Of a DNA stretch of 43,133 bases, positions 8,705-16,205 are shown one piece after another. The stretch covers positions 1 through 43,133 of the forward strand of contig CACWSI010000009.1 in NCBI GenBank assembly GCA_902763555.1, read 5' to 3'. Both the position numbers and the translations under genes were made by a program. Origin of the DNA: an uncultured Erysipelotrichaceae bacterium (GTDB lineage Bacteria > Bacillota_I > Bacilli_A > RFN20 > CAG-826). Positions within the stretch are counted from its first letter, which is position 1. Each line of letters begins with the position of its first letter. The notes beneath the pieces were generated by a model. The model worked only from the letters and a program-made list of their open reading frames with translations. It ran no database searches and had not been told where the DNA came from.

Positions 8705-9383
8705 TGTAAGTGATTTACTTAAAAAGCTTCATATCACTTATAAAGACCTCGCTATTTACGAGCAAGCTTTAACGCACCCTTCTTATAATGGAGATGCTAA
8801 TACTAAGCACCAAGACTATGAAAAATTAGAATTCATGGGTGACTCAGTTTTAGGCTATGTAACCGCTGACCTTGTCTATAAGAATAGGCCAGAGATGTCA
8901 GAAGGTGACTTAACAAAGTTAAGAAGTGTTTTAGTTTCCACTAAACCATTAGCGGCTTATGCTCGTAAAATCTCCTTAGATCAATACGTTAGAATTGGCC
9001 ATAGCATTACCGCTAGTCAAGTCAAAGAAAGCGATAAGATTTTAGAAAACGTTTTCGAAAGTCTCATCGGTGCCATCTATTTAGATGCTGGCTTAAAAGC
9101 GGCTTATCGATTTATTAAATATATCTTATTAAAAGATATTAAGACATATGACGCTGATAATCTCACCGACTACAAAACAAAGTTACAAGAAGAGATTCAA
9201 GCGGAACATCGTGACGCAGTCCAATACGTCACAATCTCACAAAGCGGTCCAGCGCATGACCGCACCTTCACTGTGCAAGTTAGATATAACGACATCGTTT
9301 TAGGAACTGGTACAGGCAAGAGCAAAAAGAAAGCCGAAGAAATGGCGGCCAAAGATGCGCTTAGTAAAAGGAGTGTCCTCTAA
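8697..9383 (+). CDS. rnc: Ribonuclease III
   Basis: A 228-residue double-stranded-RNA endonuclease that processes rRNA precursors and structured RNAs. The catalytic domain (residues 1-150) has the signature KLEFMGDSVLGYV with the acidic metal ligands, and ENVFESLIGAIYLDAG with the catalytic Asp/Glu pair. The C-terminal dsRNA-binding domain (about 155-225) ends with the helix GKSKKKAEEMAAKDAL. The start overlaps the plsX end by eight bases and GGAGAGC just upstream is the ribosome binding site. The gene ends on the same base at which ftsY begins, so translation is likely coupled. In Bacillus smc lies between rnc and ftsY; here it is absent. Confidence 0.96.
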   Translation: MNNVSDLLKKLHITYKDLAIYEQALTHPSYNGDANTKHQDYEKLEFMGDSVLGYVTADLVYKNRPEMSEGDLTKLRSVLVSTKPLAAYARKISLDQYVRIGHSITASQVKESDKILENVFESLIGAIYLDAGLKAAYRFIKYILLKDIKTYDADNLTDYKTKLQEEIQAEHRDAVQYVTISQSGPAHDRTFTVQVRYNDIVLGTGTGKSKKKAEEMAAKDALSKRSVL

Positions 9384-10354
9384 TGGGTCTAATTGCTTTT
9401 CTAAAAGAAAAATTTGCAAAGAAAGATAAGAAAGTTGATAAATATCAAGAAGGTTTAAGTAAGTCTCGTAAGAACTTCTCTTCTAAACTCAATAACTTAT
9501 CTGAACGCTATAAAACCGTTAACCAAGATTACTTTGATGAATTAGAACAAATCTTAATCGAAAGTGACGCTGGTATTTCATTCACCTTAAATGTCATCGA
9601 AGAAGTACTTAATCAAAGTAAAAAAGAACACATCACTGATCCAAAGCAAATCAATGAAATCTTGGTTGATAAGATGTTCGTGGGCTACGCTGAAAAAGGT
9701 GACATTCAAAACGATGTCGTCTTTAGAAAAGACGGCCCAACAGTTTTATTAGTGGTTGGTGTTAATGGTGTTGGTAAAACCACAACAATCGCTAAACTTG
9801 CCCATCGTTACCTTAATCAAGGTAAGAAAGTTCTTCTCGTGGCCGCGGATACATTCCGTGCGGGTGCGGTCGAACAATTAACCACATGGGCGGAGCGCCT
9901 TAAGATTAATATCGTGACTGGTAAACCAGAAAGTGATCCAGCATCTGTTGCCTATGATGGTGTTAAAAAAGCCAAAGAAGATAATATCGATTTAGTCATC
10001 GTTGATACCGCTGGTAGATTACAAACTAAAAACAATCTCATGCTTGAACTTGGCAAGATTAAACGTGTCATGAGCAAAGAAATTCCAGATGCTCCTCATG
10101 AAACATTCTTAATCATTGATGCCACAACTGGTCAAAACGGTGTTGTGCAAGCCAAAGCCTTTAAAGAAGTTACTGACTTAACTGGTATTGTCATTACTAA
10201 AATGGATGGTACCTCAAAAGGTGGCATCATCTTAGCGATTAGAGATGAATTAGGTGTTCCTGTTAGATTCATTGGTCTTGGTGAAAAGATGGATGATTTA
10301 GAGGAATTCGATTTAGATAAATACCTCTATGGTTTATGTGTGGAGAATAACTAA
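9383..10354 (+). CDS. ftsY: Signal recognition particle receptor FtsY
   Basis: A 323-residue SRP-type GTPase that docks Ffh-bound ribosomes at the membrane. A short basic, lysine-rich N-terminus (residues 1-35) replaces the long acidic A domain of proteobacteria, as in other Gram-positives. The N domain is followed by G1 GVNGVGKTTTIAKLA, the DTFRAGAVEQL insertion box, DTAGRLQTKNNLM (G3), TKMDGTSKGG (G4) and the C-terminal FIGLGEKMDDLEEF. The start codon overlaps the rnc stop by one base, and its own stop overlaps ylxM by one base. The encoded partner Ffh is two genes on. Confidence 0.97.
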   Translation: MGLIAFLKEKFAKKDKKVDKYQEGLSKSRKNFSSKLNNLSERYKTVNQDYFDELEQILIESDAGISFTLNVIEEVLNQSKKEHITDPKQINEILVDKMFVGYAEKGDIQNDVVFRKDGPTVLLVVGVNGVGKTTTIAKLAHRYLNQGKKVLLVAADTFRAGAVEQLTTWAERLKINIVTGKPESDPASVAYDGVKKAKEDNIDLVIVDTAGRLQTKNNLMLELGKIKRVMSKEIPDAPHETFLIIDATTGQNGVVQAKAFKEVTDLTGIVITKMDGTSKGGIILAIRDELGVPVRFIGLGEKMDDLEEFDLDKYLYGLCVENN

Positions 10355-10689
10355 TGGATAAGATTAAGAAGACTATTCGTTATAACACTCTCCTTCATAT
10401 CTATGGTAGTTTATTGAGTAAAACTCAATATAGCTTCGCTGATGCCTATTTCTCTTATGATTTATCATTAAGTGAAATCGCCGAAGCTCATAGTGTTAGT
10501 AGAAGCGCTGTTGAGGATGCTATTAAAAAAGCGCTTAAGAAATTAGATGATTATGAAAAAGAACTCAAAGTTCTTGAAAAGAATAATAAGATCCTCGAAC
10601 TCGTGGCTAAGGCCAAAGATTTAGAGGGAAATGAAAAGATACAAGCATTAGAAGAAATAGAAAGGATAATTTATAGTTATGGCATTTGA
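10354..10689 (+). CDS. ylxM: YlxM/p13 family SRP-associated helix-turn-helix protein
   Basis: A 111-residue helical protein of the UPF0122 (YlxM) family, which in streptococci stimulates the SRP GTPases. The middle has a sigma-70 region-4-like helix-turn-helix: DAYFSYDLSLSEIAEAHSVS then RSAVEDAIKKAL (about residues 25-65). The C-terminal half is a charged helix (ELKVLEKNNKILELVAKAKDLE). It sits, as usual, directly between ftsY and ffh; it overlaps ffh by 11 bases. The family is confident; the molecular role is known only from homologues. Confidence 0.92.
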   Translation: MDKIKKTIRYNTLLHIYGSLLSKTQYSFADAYFSYDLSLSEIAEAHSVSRSAVEDAIKKALKKLDDYEKELKVLEKNNKILELVAKAKDLEGNEKIQALEEIERIIYSYGI

Positions 10690-12052
10690 ATCATTAACTG
10701 AACGCCTTTCTGGCATATTTAAAAAGATTCGTGGTCAAGCCCGTTTAACTGAAAGCAATATGGAGGAAATGCTTAAAGAAATCCGTGTCGCTCTTTTAGA
10801 AGCTGACGTTAATTATAAAGTCGTAAAAGAATTCACAAATAACGTCAAAGAAAAGGCTTTAGGCCAAGATGTATTAAGTAAACTTAATCCAAGCCAAATG
10901 CTCGTTAAAATCGTGCATGAGGAATTAATTGAATTATTAGGCAGTGATGACGCTGAAATTAAGTATCAAACAGGTCGACCAACAATCATTATGCTCGTTG
11001 GTTTACAAGGTAGTGGTAAAACCACAACCGCTGGTAAGCTTGCCTACTTATTAAAAAACAAACTTAAAAAGAAAGTCTTAATGGCAGCTTGTGACGTTTA
11101 CCGTCCTGCGGCTATTGACCAATTAGATCAACTCGCTAAATCCGTTGGTGTTGATATCGTTAACATGGGCACAAAAGTGAACCCAGTTGATATCGCTAAA
11201 GTGGCGAAGAAAAAAGCCTATGATGAAGACTATCATGTTTTAATCATCGATACCGCTGGTCGACTCCAAATCGATGAAGCTTTAATGGACGAATTAAATA
11301 ATATCAAACGTGATGTTGAACCACAAGAAATTCTCCTCTTAGTGGACGCAGCTGCTGGTCAAGATGCAGTGAACGTTGCTAATGCCTTTAATGATAAAAT
11401 ATCATTAACAGGTTGCATTATGTCCAAGTTAGATGGTGATGCCCGTGGTGGTGCCGCTTTATCAATTAGACATATGACTGGTGTCCCAATTAAGTTCACT
11501 GGTGTTGGTGAAAAAGTCACCGATTTAGATATCTTCCATCCTGACCGTATGGCGGACCGTATCTTAGGTATGGGCGATGTCATGACTCTCGTGGAAAAAG
11601 CCCAACAAGAATTAGACGAAAAAGAAGTTAAACATTCAATGAACAAGATGATGTCTGGTTCATTTGATTTAAACGATATGCTCGCTCAGATGAAACAAGT
11701 CAATAAACTTGGTTCATTAGGCGGTCTTCTCAAACTTATTCCAGGTATGCCAAAAATCACACCTGAACAACAAGAAATGGCTGAAAGAGAAATGCGTAAT
11801 TTTGAAATTATCATTAACTCCATGACCAAAGAAGAAAGAAAGCATCCTGAACTATTTAAATATTCTCGTAAACAAAGAGTCGCTAATGGCTCTGGTAAGA
11901 CCATGCAAGATGTGAATAAGGTCTTAAAGAAATACGAGCAAATGAAAGAAATGATGAAGAAAATGGAGCAATACCGTAAGACCGGAAAGATGCCTCCAGG
12001 CGGCTTAGGCGGCATGGGCGGCATGGGTGGTATGGGCTTCCCAGGAATGTAA
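10679..12052 (+). CDS. ffh: Signal recognition particle protein Ffh (SRP54)
   Basis: A 457-residue GTPase that binds signal sequences on nascent chains with 4.5S/6S RNA. The N and G domains show G1 GLQGSGKTTTAGKLA, CDVYRPAAIDQL, DTAGRLQIDEAL, SKLDGDARGGAALS and FTGVGEKVTDLDIF. The M domain (from about residue 300) has the RNA-binding stretch RKQRVANGSGKTMQDVNKVLKKYEQM, methionine-rich helices and a Gly-Met tail (GGLGGMGGMGGMGFPGM). It begins inside the end of ylxM, with AAAGGAT as ribosome binding site. It ends at a terminator shared with the convergent trmD, which marks the right edge of the plsX operon. Confidence 0.97.
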   Translation: MAFESLTERLSGIFKKIRGQARLTESNMEEMLKEIRVALLEADVNYKVVKEFTNNVKEKALGQDVLSKLNPSQMLVKIVHEELIELLGSDDAEIKYQTGRPTIIMLVGLQGSGKTTTAGKLAYLLKNKLKKKVLMAACDVYRPAAIDQLDQLAKSVGVDIVNMGTKVNPVDIAKVAKKKAYDEDYHVLIIDTAGRLQIDEALMDELNNIKRDVEPQEILLLVDAAAGQDAVNVANAFNDKISLTGCIMSKLDGDARGGAALSIRHMTGVPIKFTGVGEKVTDLDIFHPDRMADRILGMGDVMTLVEKAQQELDEKEVKHSMNKMMSGSFDLNDMLAQMKQVNKLGSLGGLLKLIPGMPKITPEQQEMAEREMRNFEIIINSMTKEERKHPELFKYSRKQRVANGSGKTMQDVNKVLKKYEQMKEMMKKMEQYRKTGKMPPGGLGGMGGMGGMGFPGM

Positions 12053-12086
12053 AAAAAGAGTGAGGAATAATTAACCTCACTTTTCT
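12052..12086. terminator. Bidirectional terminator between ffh and trmD
   Basis: GTGAGG (12060-12065) pairs with CCTCAC (12075-12080). An A run precedes and a T run follows, so it can stop transcription from either side. The trmD stop codon (12077-12079) lies within the stem. Confidence 0.88.
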
Positions 12087-12856
12087 TTTATAAACTTTTT
12101 ACCTTTTTCAATAGCGTCCTTTTCCCATTTAGGAGTTTCATCACTATTTAGTTCATCCATTAATTTCTTTTCTTGCTTACTTAATGGATAATCCTTTAAT
12201 AGATCTGGACGATATTCTTTTGTGAGTTTTAAGGATTGTTTTTTACGCCATTTTTCAATTGCGCCATGATTACCTGAATATAAGATATCTGGAATATACT
12301 GACCATCATATTCAAATGGCTCACTGTATTGAGGATATTCTAATAATCCGTTTTCAAATGACTCATCAACGATAGATTCAGAAGCGATAACGCCATCAAG
12401 TAATCTAATTACTGAATCACTAATAATTTGAGCACCGATTTCTCCACCTGTGAGAATATAATCGCCAATAGACACTAATTCATCAACGTATTTATTGATG
12501 CGTTCATCTGTGCCTTCATAATGACCACAAATAAGGATAAGGTGTTCATAGTTTTTAGCAAAATAGCGGGCACGGGCTTGATTGTAAGTCTTTCCTCTTG
12601 GCGAAAGAAGGATGACATGACTATTCTCTTTTTTGACTGATTTTAAGCAATCAATAACTGGCTGACACTTCATGATCAAACCAGCGCCTCCACCGACTGG
12701 CGCGCTATCAACGCGGCCATATTTATCAGTGGTAAAATCTCTAATATTAATAACTTCGATTTGAACTTTTTCTTTCGCAATTGCGCGTTTGATGATGGAA
12801 TTGGTTAAAAAACCATCAAAGAATTCTGGGAACAATGTAAGAATACTTATTTTCAT
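12077..12856 (-). CDS. trmD: tRNA (guanine-N1)-methyltransferase TrmD
   Basis: A 259-residue SPOUT-class enzyme making m1G37 next to the anticodon of tRNAs for Leu, Pro and Arg, which prevents +1 frameshifts. Visible family motifs are MKISILTLFPEFFDGFLTNS at the start, DDxx-type loop YGRVDSAPVGGGAGLIMKC, the trefoil-knot AdoMet site LLSPRGKTYNQ, LICGHYEGTDERI and SIGDYILTGGE, and PQYSEPFEYDGQYIPDILYSGNH. It overlaps rimM by four bases in the same minus-strand operon. In most Firmicutes it is co-oriented with ffh and rplS; here the whole block is flipped. A proline tRNA (CGG), a likely substrate, is also in this window. Confidence 0.96.
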   Translation of the reverse strand: MKISILTLFPEFFDGFLTNSIIKRAIAKEKVQIEVINIRDFTTDKYGRVDSAPVGGGAGLIMKCQPVIDCLKSVKKENSHVILLSPRGKTYNQARARYFAKNYEHLILICGHYEGTDERINKYVDELVSIGDYILTGGEIGAQIISDSVIRLLDGVIASESIVDESFENGLLEYPQYSEPFEYDGQYIPDILYSGNHGAIEKWRKKQSLKLTKEYRPDLLKDYPLSKQEKKLMDELNSDETPKWEKDAIEKGKKFIKEK

Positions 12857-13368
12857 AACATGCCTCCAATAACGTTAATCTCGATTTCCTTTTTGCTAAT
12901 ATCAACTCTTCTAATAAAAGCTTTAATGAAAGGCACAAAGAAATCTTCTTTTCCTTTTCTTTTAACTCTTAAAGTGAGTTGAGCAGGGAACTCTTCAACT
13001 TGACTAACTTCGCCTAATTCTTGACCTTTATCGTCTAAAATTTTGCAACCTACAAGGTCCACAAAGTAGTATTCATCTTTTTCTAAAGAATCGTAGTCTT
13101 TTTCGGCTTTGATTTCATAGCCTTTATACGCTAAAGCTTCTTCCTTAGAATTGACACCTTGAACTTTAACGAAGTCAAACATACCGCTTCCACGATATGC
13201 CTCGACAGTCACAACGATACGTTCCTTGGTATTAGGCGAACACAAAAATACTTCCTTACCTTTTTGATAACGAGTTTCGGCAAAATCAGTTTTACTTAAA
13301 ACCTTAAAAGTACCATCTAAGGAGAAGGCATCAGTAATATAACCAAGTAATAAGCATTCGTCTTTCAT
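12853..13368 (-). CDS. rimM: 16S rRNA processing protein RimM
   Basis: A 171-residue 30S maturation factor that binds ribosomal protein uS19 and helps form the 3' domain of 16S rRNA. The N-terminal barrel begins LLLGYITDAFSLDGTFKV (the family's G-x-I-x-x-x-G/S-L-x-G pattern). The C-terminal PRC-barrel contains YYFVDLVGCKILDDKGQELGEV and FFVPFIKAFIRRVDISKKEIEI. It overlaps trmD by four bases. Unusually, it is preceded by a terminator-like hairpin in the spacer from khpA, and no Shine-Dalgarno sequence is visible within 20 bases of the ATG. Confidence 0.93.
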   Translation of the reverse strand: MKDECLLLGYITDAFSLDGTFKVLSKTDFAETRYQKGKEVFLCSPNTKERIVVTVEAYRGSGMFDFVKVQGVNSKEEALAYKGYEIKAEKDYDSLEKDEYYFVDLVGCKILDDKGQELGEVSQVEEFPAQLTLRVKRKGKEDFFVPFIKAFIRRVDISKKEIEINVIGGML

Positions 13369-13374
13369 ATTATT

Positions 13375-13400
13375 AACAAAAAAGAGGATTAATCCTCTTT
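13375..13400 (-). terminator. Intra-operon terminator or attenuator between khpA and rimM
   Basis: On the minus strand AAAGAGGA-TTAA-TCCTCTTT is an 8-bp hairpin followed by six T. The khpA stop codon lies in its loop and the rimM ATG is a few bases beyond. It should reduce transcription of rimM-trmD relative to rpsP-khpA. Confidence 0.75.
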
Positions 13401-13649
13401 TCTTTCATCATCAAAGGATTCGAACTTGAGATGGACGTGCTTTTCTTCACTTTTGCCAGCGATGGAAACGACTTCTCTGATAGCGTTAGCGATTAAACCT
13501 TTACGGCCAATGAGTCTAGCGGTATCGTCTTTTTCCGCGGCAATGATAATTAAGACGTCTTTTTCTTCTTCGTTCACTCTAAGAAGAACTGAACTTGGAT
13601 CTTCAATGATTGGATCAATAATTGTTTTAACAATTTTCTCGTAATCCAT
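13389..13649 (-). CDS. khpA: KH-domain RNA-binding protein KhpA (YlqC)
   Basis: An 86-residue single KH-domain protein. KhpA pairs with KhpB as an RNA chaperone affecting cell elongation and division in Gram-positives. The central helix-loop-helix has the KH loop as RLIGRKGLIANAIREVVSIAG (G-x-x-G is GRKG). The short N-terminus includes DPIIEDPSSVLL, common to YlqC proteins. The gene is between rpsP and rimM, as in Bacillus. It is separated from rpsP by 11 bases with GGAGC as ribosome binding site, so the two are co-transcribed. Confidence 0.92.
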   Translation of the reverse strand: MDYEKIVKTIIDPIIEDPSSVLLRVNEEEKDVLIIIAAEKDDTARLIGRKGLIANAIREVVSIAGKSEEKHVHLKFESFDDERKED

Positions 13650-13660
13650 CGTTAAGCTCC

Positions 13661-13936
13661 TTATTTCGCGTTTTTCTTATTTGCAACGTATTTGGCGTTT
13701 AAACCCTTACGGTTGAACATAGCTTTAACTGTTTCTGATGGAACAGCACCGGCGTTTAACCATTTTAATGCTAATTCTTCATCGATGACGGCATTTTCAA
13801 TACCTTTGGCTGGATCATAGTAACCAATTTGTTCAATGATACGACCATCACGAGCGAAGTGAGAGTCAGCGGCGACGACACGGAAGAATGGATCTTTATG
13901 TCTACCGATTCTTGTTAATCTAATTTTAACTGCCAT
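13661..13936 (-). CDS. rpsP: 30S ribosomal protein S16
   Basis: A 91-residue ribosomal protein of the small-subunit body. It begins AVKIRLTRIGRHKDPFFRVV, followed by DSHFARDGRIIEQIGYYDP and ALKWLNAGAVPSETVKAM, the full S16 pattern. The tail is short and basic. It is the first gene of the minus-strand operon rpsP-khpA-rimM-trmD. The ribosome binding site TAGGAGG is perfect, and a consensus promoter (TTGACA, 17 bases, TAATAT) lies just upstream, back to back with the rplS promoter. Confidence 0.97.
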   Translation of the reverse strand: MAVKIRLTRIGRHKDPFFRVVAADSHFARDGRIIEQIGYYDPAKGIENAVIDEELALKWLNAGAVPSETVKAMFNRKGLNAKYVANKKNAK

Positions 13937-13969
13937 AATAATAGCCTCCTAATTTTTAATTCCTCGACA

Positions 13970-13998
13970 ATATTACTAGTAATAATAATAAGTGTCAA
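13970..13998 (-). promoter_or_regulatory. Consensus promoter of rpsP operon
   Basis: Read on the minus strand: TTGACA (13998-13993), 17 bases, TAATAT (13975-13970). A 25-base leader with TAGGAGG follows before the rpsP start. Confidence 0.88.
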
Positions 13999-14039
13999 GC
14001 ATTTTTGCTTTACAGTAATGATATTTCATAAAAAAGAGG

Positions 14040-14068
14040 TTGCAAATAACTTTGTATATTGTTATTAT
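14040..14068 (+). promoter_or_regulatory. Promoter of rplS
   Basis: TTGCAA (14040-14045), 17 bases, TATTAT (14063-14068), with TG one base before the -10 box as an extended element. The predicted start is near 14075. Confidence 0.8.
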
Positions 14069-14074
14069 ACTTGA

Positions 14075-14165
14075 GCATGTTTTAAAACATGATACGGGTG
14101 TTCCGCTGTCAAAATTGAGAATGAACATCAAGAGATAGTTGTATGTAGGAGGTCGAAAAAGATTT
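14075..14165 (+). promoter_or_regulatory. Structured leader of rplS, L19-leader-like
   Basis: About 90 bases are transcribed before rplS. They open with the palindrome CATGTTTTAAAACATG (14076-14091), continue with ACGGGTGTTCCGC, and end in TAGGAGG. L19 leader elements (an Rfam family) regulate rplS in many low-GC Gram-positives. The position and the hairpin-plus-GC-rich stretch fit, but I matched it from memory only. TAGGAGG lies 13 bases before the ATG, longer than usual. Confidence 0.55.
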
Positions 14166-14513
14166 ATGAACAATAATCTTGTTAAAGAGATCACCGCTAG
14201 TCAATTACGTAATGATTTACCAGAATTCACTTCTGGTGACGAAGTCAAAGTTTCCGTTCGTATCGTTGAAGGTAACAAGACTCGTATCCAAAACTTCCAA
14301 GGTGTTGTAATTTCCCGCCGTGGAGGTGGTGTCTCCGCCACATTTACAGTTCGTAAAATGAGTGGTGGCATCGGTGTTGAAAGAACTTTCCCAGTTCATT
14401 CTCCATCCATTGCTTCTATCCAAGTTATCCGTAAGGGTAAAGTTAGAAGAAACAAAATCACTTACATCCGTAAATTGTCTGGCAAATCTGCTCGTATTAA
14501 AGAAATTCTCTAA
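14166..14513 (+). CDS. rplS: 50S ribosomal protein L19
   Basis: A 115-residue ribosomal protein at the 30S-50S interface. It shows [58 protein letters not shown]-like [15 protein letters not shown], and ends [10 protein letters not shown]; length equals the Bacillus protein. An upstream TTG at 14139 in the same frame was rejected as the start because the Shine-Dalgarno sequence TAGGAGG lies downstream of it. The gene has its own promoter and leader, needed because the rpsP-trmD block that normally drives it is inverted. A terminator follows. Confidence 0.96.
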   Translation: MNNNLVKEITASQLRNDLPEFTSGDEVKVSVRIVEGNKTRIQNFQGVVISRRGGGVSATFTVRKMSGGIGVERTFPVHSPSIASIQVIRKGKVRRNKITYIRKLSGKSARIKEIL

Positions 14514-14532
14514 TCAGCAAACAGATAAAAAT

Positions 14533-14556
14533 GGGCTTGTTAAAAGCCCTTTTTTA
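14533..14556 (+). terminator. Intrinsic terminator after rplS
   Basis: GGGCTT and AAGCCC form the stem, followed by six T and an A-T tract. Confidence 0.9.
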
Positions 14557-14586
14557 TTGCCTTTTGCGCGCATATACTCATATAAT
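14557..14586 (+). promoter_or_regulatory. Promoter abutting lepB
   Basis: TTGCCT (14557-14562), 18 bases and a perfect TATAAT (14581-14586). Only seven bases separate the -10 box from ATG 14594, so transcription should start on or next to the start codon. There is no ribosome binding site. Confidence 0.7.
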
Positions 14587-14593
14587 GAGATAG

Positions 14594-15343
14594 ATGAAAA
14601 ACAAGAAACTTCTCACAGTATTAAGAGCCTTAGGTGCATTTGCTTTGCTTCTTGCTGTCTGCTTAAGCGGAGCACTTATTTTTCATTCTTATTATTATGA
14701 ATTAATTTATGTCTCTGGAACTTCTATGTCCCCAACACTAAATGGCACAGAAGATGATGCTAGTGGTTCACTAGTGGATTTTGGTATTGTCGATGCTCAT
14801 AAATCTGCTTTAAATCACATTAAGCGTTTTGATATTGTTAGTACTTACTACCCAGACTCCACTGACTATGATGCTCAAGGCAATCTTTACAAGAACGCTA
14901 AAAAGAAGATTAAAAGAGTGGTGGCGCTTCCTGGTGAAACATTCAAAGTTGAGAAGGGCAAAATCTACGTTTTAAATGGCACCGATTTTGAATTACAACC
15001 CGCCACATTTAAAACTATTCCTTCGCAAGAAGAAGACTATACAGGCAAAGATACAATCGCTCCTATCACTTTAGGAGAAGATGAATATTGGGTCTTAGGT
15101 GATAACCGTAAAGCTAGCCGAGATTGTGCCTTTTTAGGTAAGCCAATTAAGTATGAAAATCTCTTTGGTGTTTTAGTGGCGATTGAAGGAAAAGGCAAGT
15201 TATATTTAAAGAGATATACATGTCCAAACTGCGGCAAAACTTACTCCGCAAAAGGTGGTAATGTTTGTCCAAATTGTTATGTTGATTTAACGCCAGAATA
15301 TGATGTTGGTAATAAACAATATCACTGGCCAACTTTCTATTAG
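14594..15343 (+). CDS. lepB: Type I signal peptidase with C-terminal zinc ribbon
   Basis: A 249-residue S26-family membrane serine protease that removes signal peptides outside the membrane. One N-terminal membrane segment (about residues 11-32) is followed by box B VSGTSMSPTLNG with the nucleophile Ser near residue 45. Next come the RFDIV region, KKIKRVVALPGETFKVEKG with the catalytic Lys, and box E YWVLGDNRKASRDC. This is the bacterial Ser/Lys type, not the SipW/ER Ser/His type. After the protease core, residues about 208-230 form CPNCGKTYSAKGGNVCPNCY, a four-cysteine zinc-ribbon-like extension absent from ordinary LepB. It would have to sit on the outer face by the protease topology. The start appears leaderless. 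rbgA follows after ten bases. Confidence 0.92.
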   Translation: MKNKKLLTVLRALGAFALLLAVCLSGALIFHSYYYELIYVSGTSMSPTLNGTEDDASGSLVDFGIVDAHKSALNHIKRFDIVSTYYPDSTDYDAQGNLYKNAKKKIKRVVALPGETFKVEKGKIYVLNGTDFELQPATFKTIPSQEEDYTGKDTIAPITLGEDEYWVLGDNRKASRDCAFLGKPIKYENLFGVLVAIEGKGKLYLKRYTCPNCGKTYSAKGGNVCPNCYVDLTPEYDVGNKQYHWPTFY

Positions 15344-15353
15344 AGGTAAGAAG

Positions 15354-16205
15354 ATGGCGCAACAAATTCATTGGTTTCCAGGACACATGAACAAGGCCTT
15401 AAATGAGGTCGAAAATAAGGTTAAACTCGTTGACGTTATCATCGAGCTTTTAGATGCGCGTGCACCTATCTCTTCTATTAACGAAAATTTAGAAAAACTT
15501 ATCCAAAATAAAAAGAAGATTATCGTTCTTACAAAAATCGATTTAGCCGATCCAGAAGCCACAAAAACATGGGTCGAGGAATTAAAGAAAAAATACGATA
15601 TCATTCTCACTTTGGATTTAAAAAACAATAGTGCTGAGTCCATTCTTTCTAAAGCCGTTATTTCTTTAGGAAAAGATAAATGGGCCAAAGAAATGGCTAA
15701 AGGTATGAAGCCTCAACCAATTAGAACGATGATTATTGGCATTCCTAATGTAGGCAAATCATCATTAATTAACAGACTTGCCAAAAGAAAAGCCGCAGGT
15801 GTCCAAAATAAGCCTGGATACACACGTGGCGAGCAATGGATCAAAGTTAATAAGGATTTCCTCCTTTTAGATACCCCAGGAATCCTTCCAATGAGCTATG
15901 AAAACCAGAAAAAGGCTGCAAATCTCGCCTTAATTGGTGCAATTCGCGAAGATATTCTTCCAAATGAGCAATTAGGAGAGTTACTTTTAGCCTATTTACG
16001 AAACCAATACCCGTCTGCCTTATTTGAAAGATTTGCGATTGAAACAATTGAAGATAGAATTAAAGTTTTGAATCAAATTGCCGAGAAAAGAAAACTCGTG
16101 GATAGTGTAGGTCAAAATGATTTAATCCGCGCTGAAGCTCTTTTACTCAAAGAATTCAAAGACGGTTTATTAGGAAGAATCACATTAGAGAAATATGGCG
16201 CTTGA
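15354..16205 (+). CDS. rbgA: Ribosome biogenesis GTPase RbgA (YlqF)
   Basis: A 283-residue circularly permuted GTPase needed for late 50S assembly. It begins QIHWFPGHMNKA, the family's start. In permuted order, G4 is LTKIDLAD (near residue 62), G1 is GIPNVGKSSLINRLAKR (about residue 130), and G3 is LLDTPGILP. The C-terminal RNA-binding helical region includes AEALLLKEFKDGLLGRITLE. ATG 15354 is preceded by GAGGTAAG, so longer in-frame starts within lepB were rejected. It overlaps rnhB by 11 bases, and the lepB-rbgA-rnhB run repeats the Bacillus order. Confidence 0.95.
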   Translation: MAQQIHWFPGHMNKALNEVENKVKLVDVIIELLDARAPISSINENLEKLIQNKKKIIVLTKIDLADPEATKTWVEELKKKYDIILTLDLKNNSAESILSKAVISLGKDKWAKEMAKGMKPQPIRTMIIGIPNVGKSSLINRLAKRKAAGVQNKPGYTRGEQWIKVNKDFLLLDTPGILPMSYENQKKAANLALIGAIREDILPNEQLGELLLAYLRNQYPSALFERFAIETIEDRIKVLNQIAEKRKLVDSVGQNDLIRAEALLLKEFKDGLLGRITLEKYGA

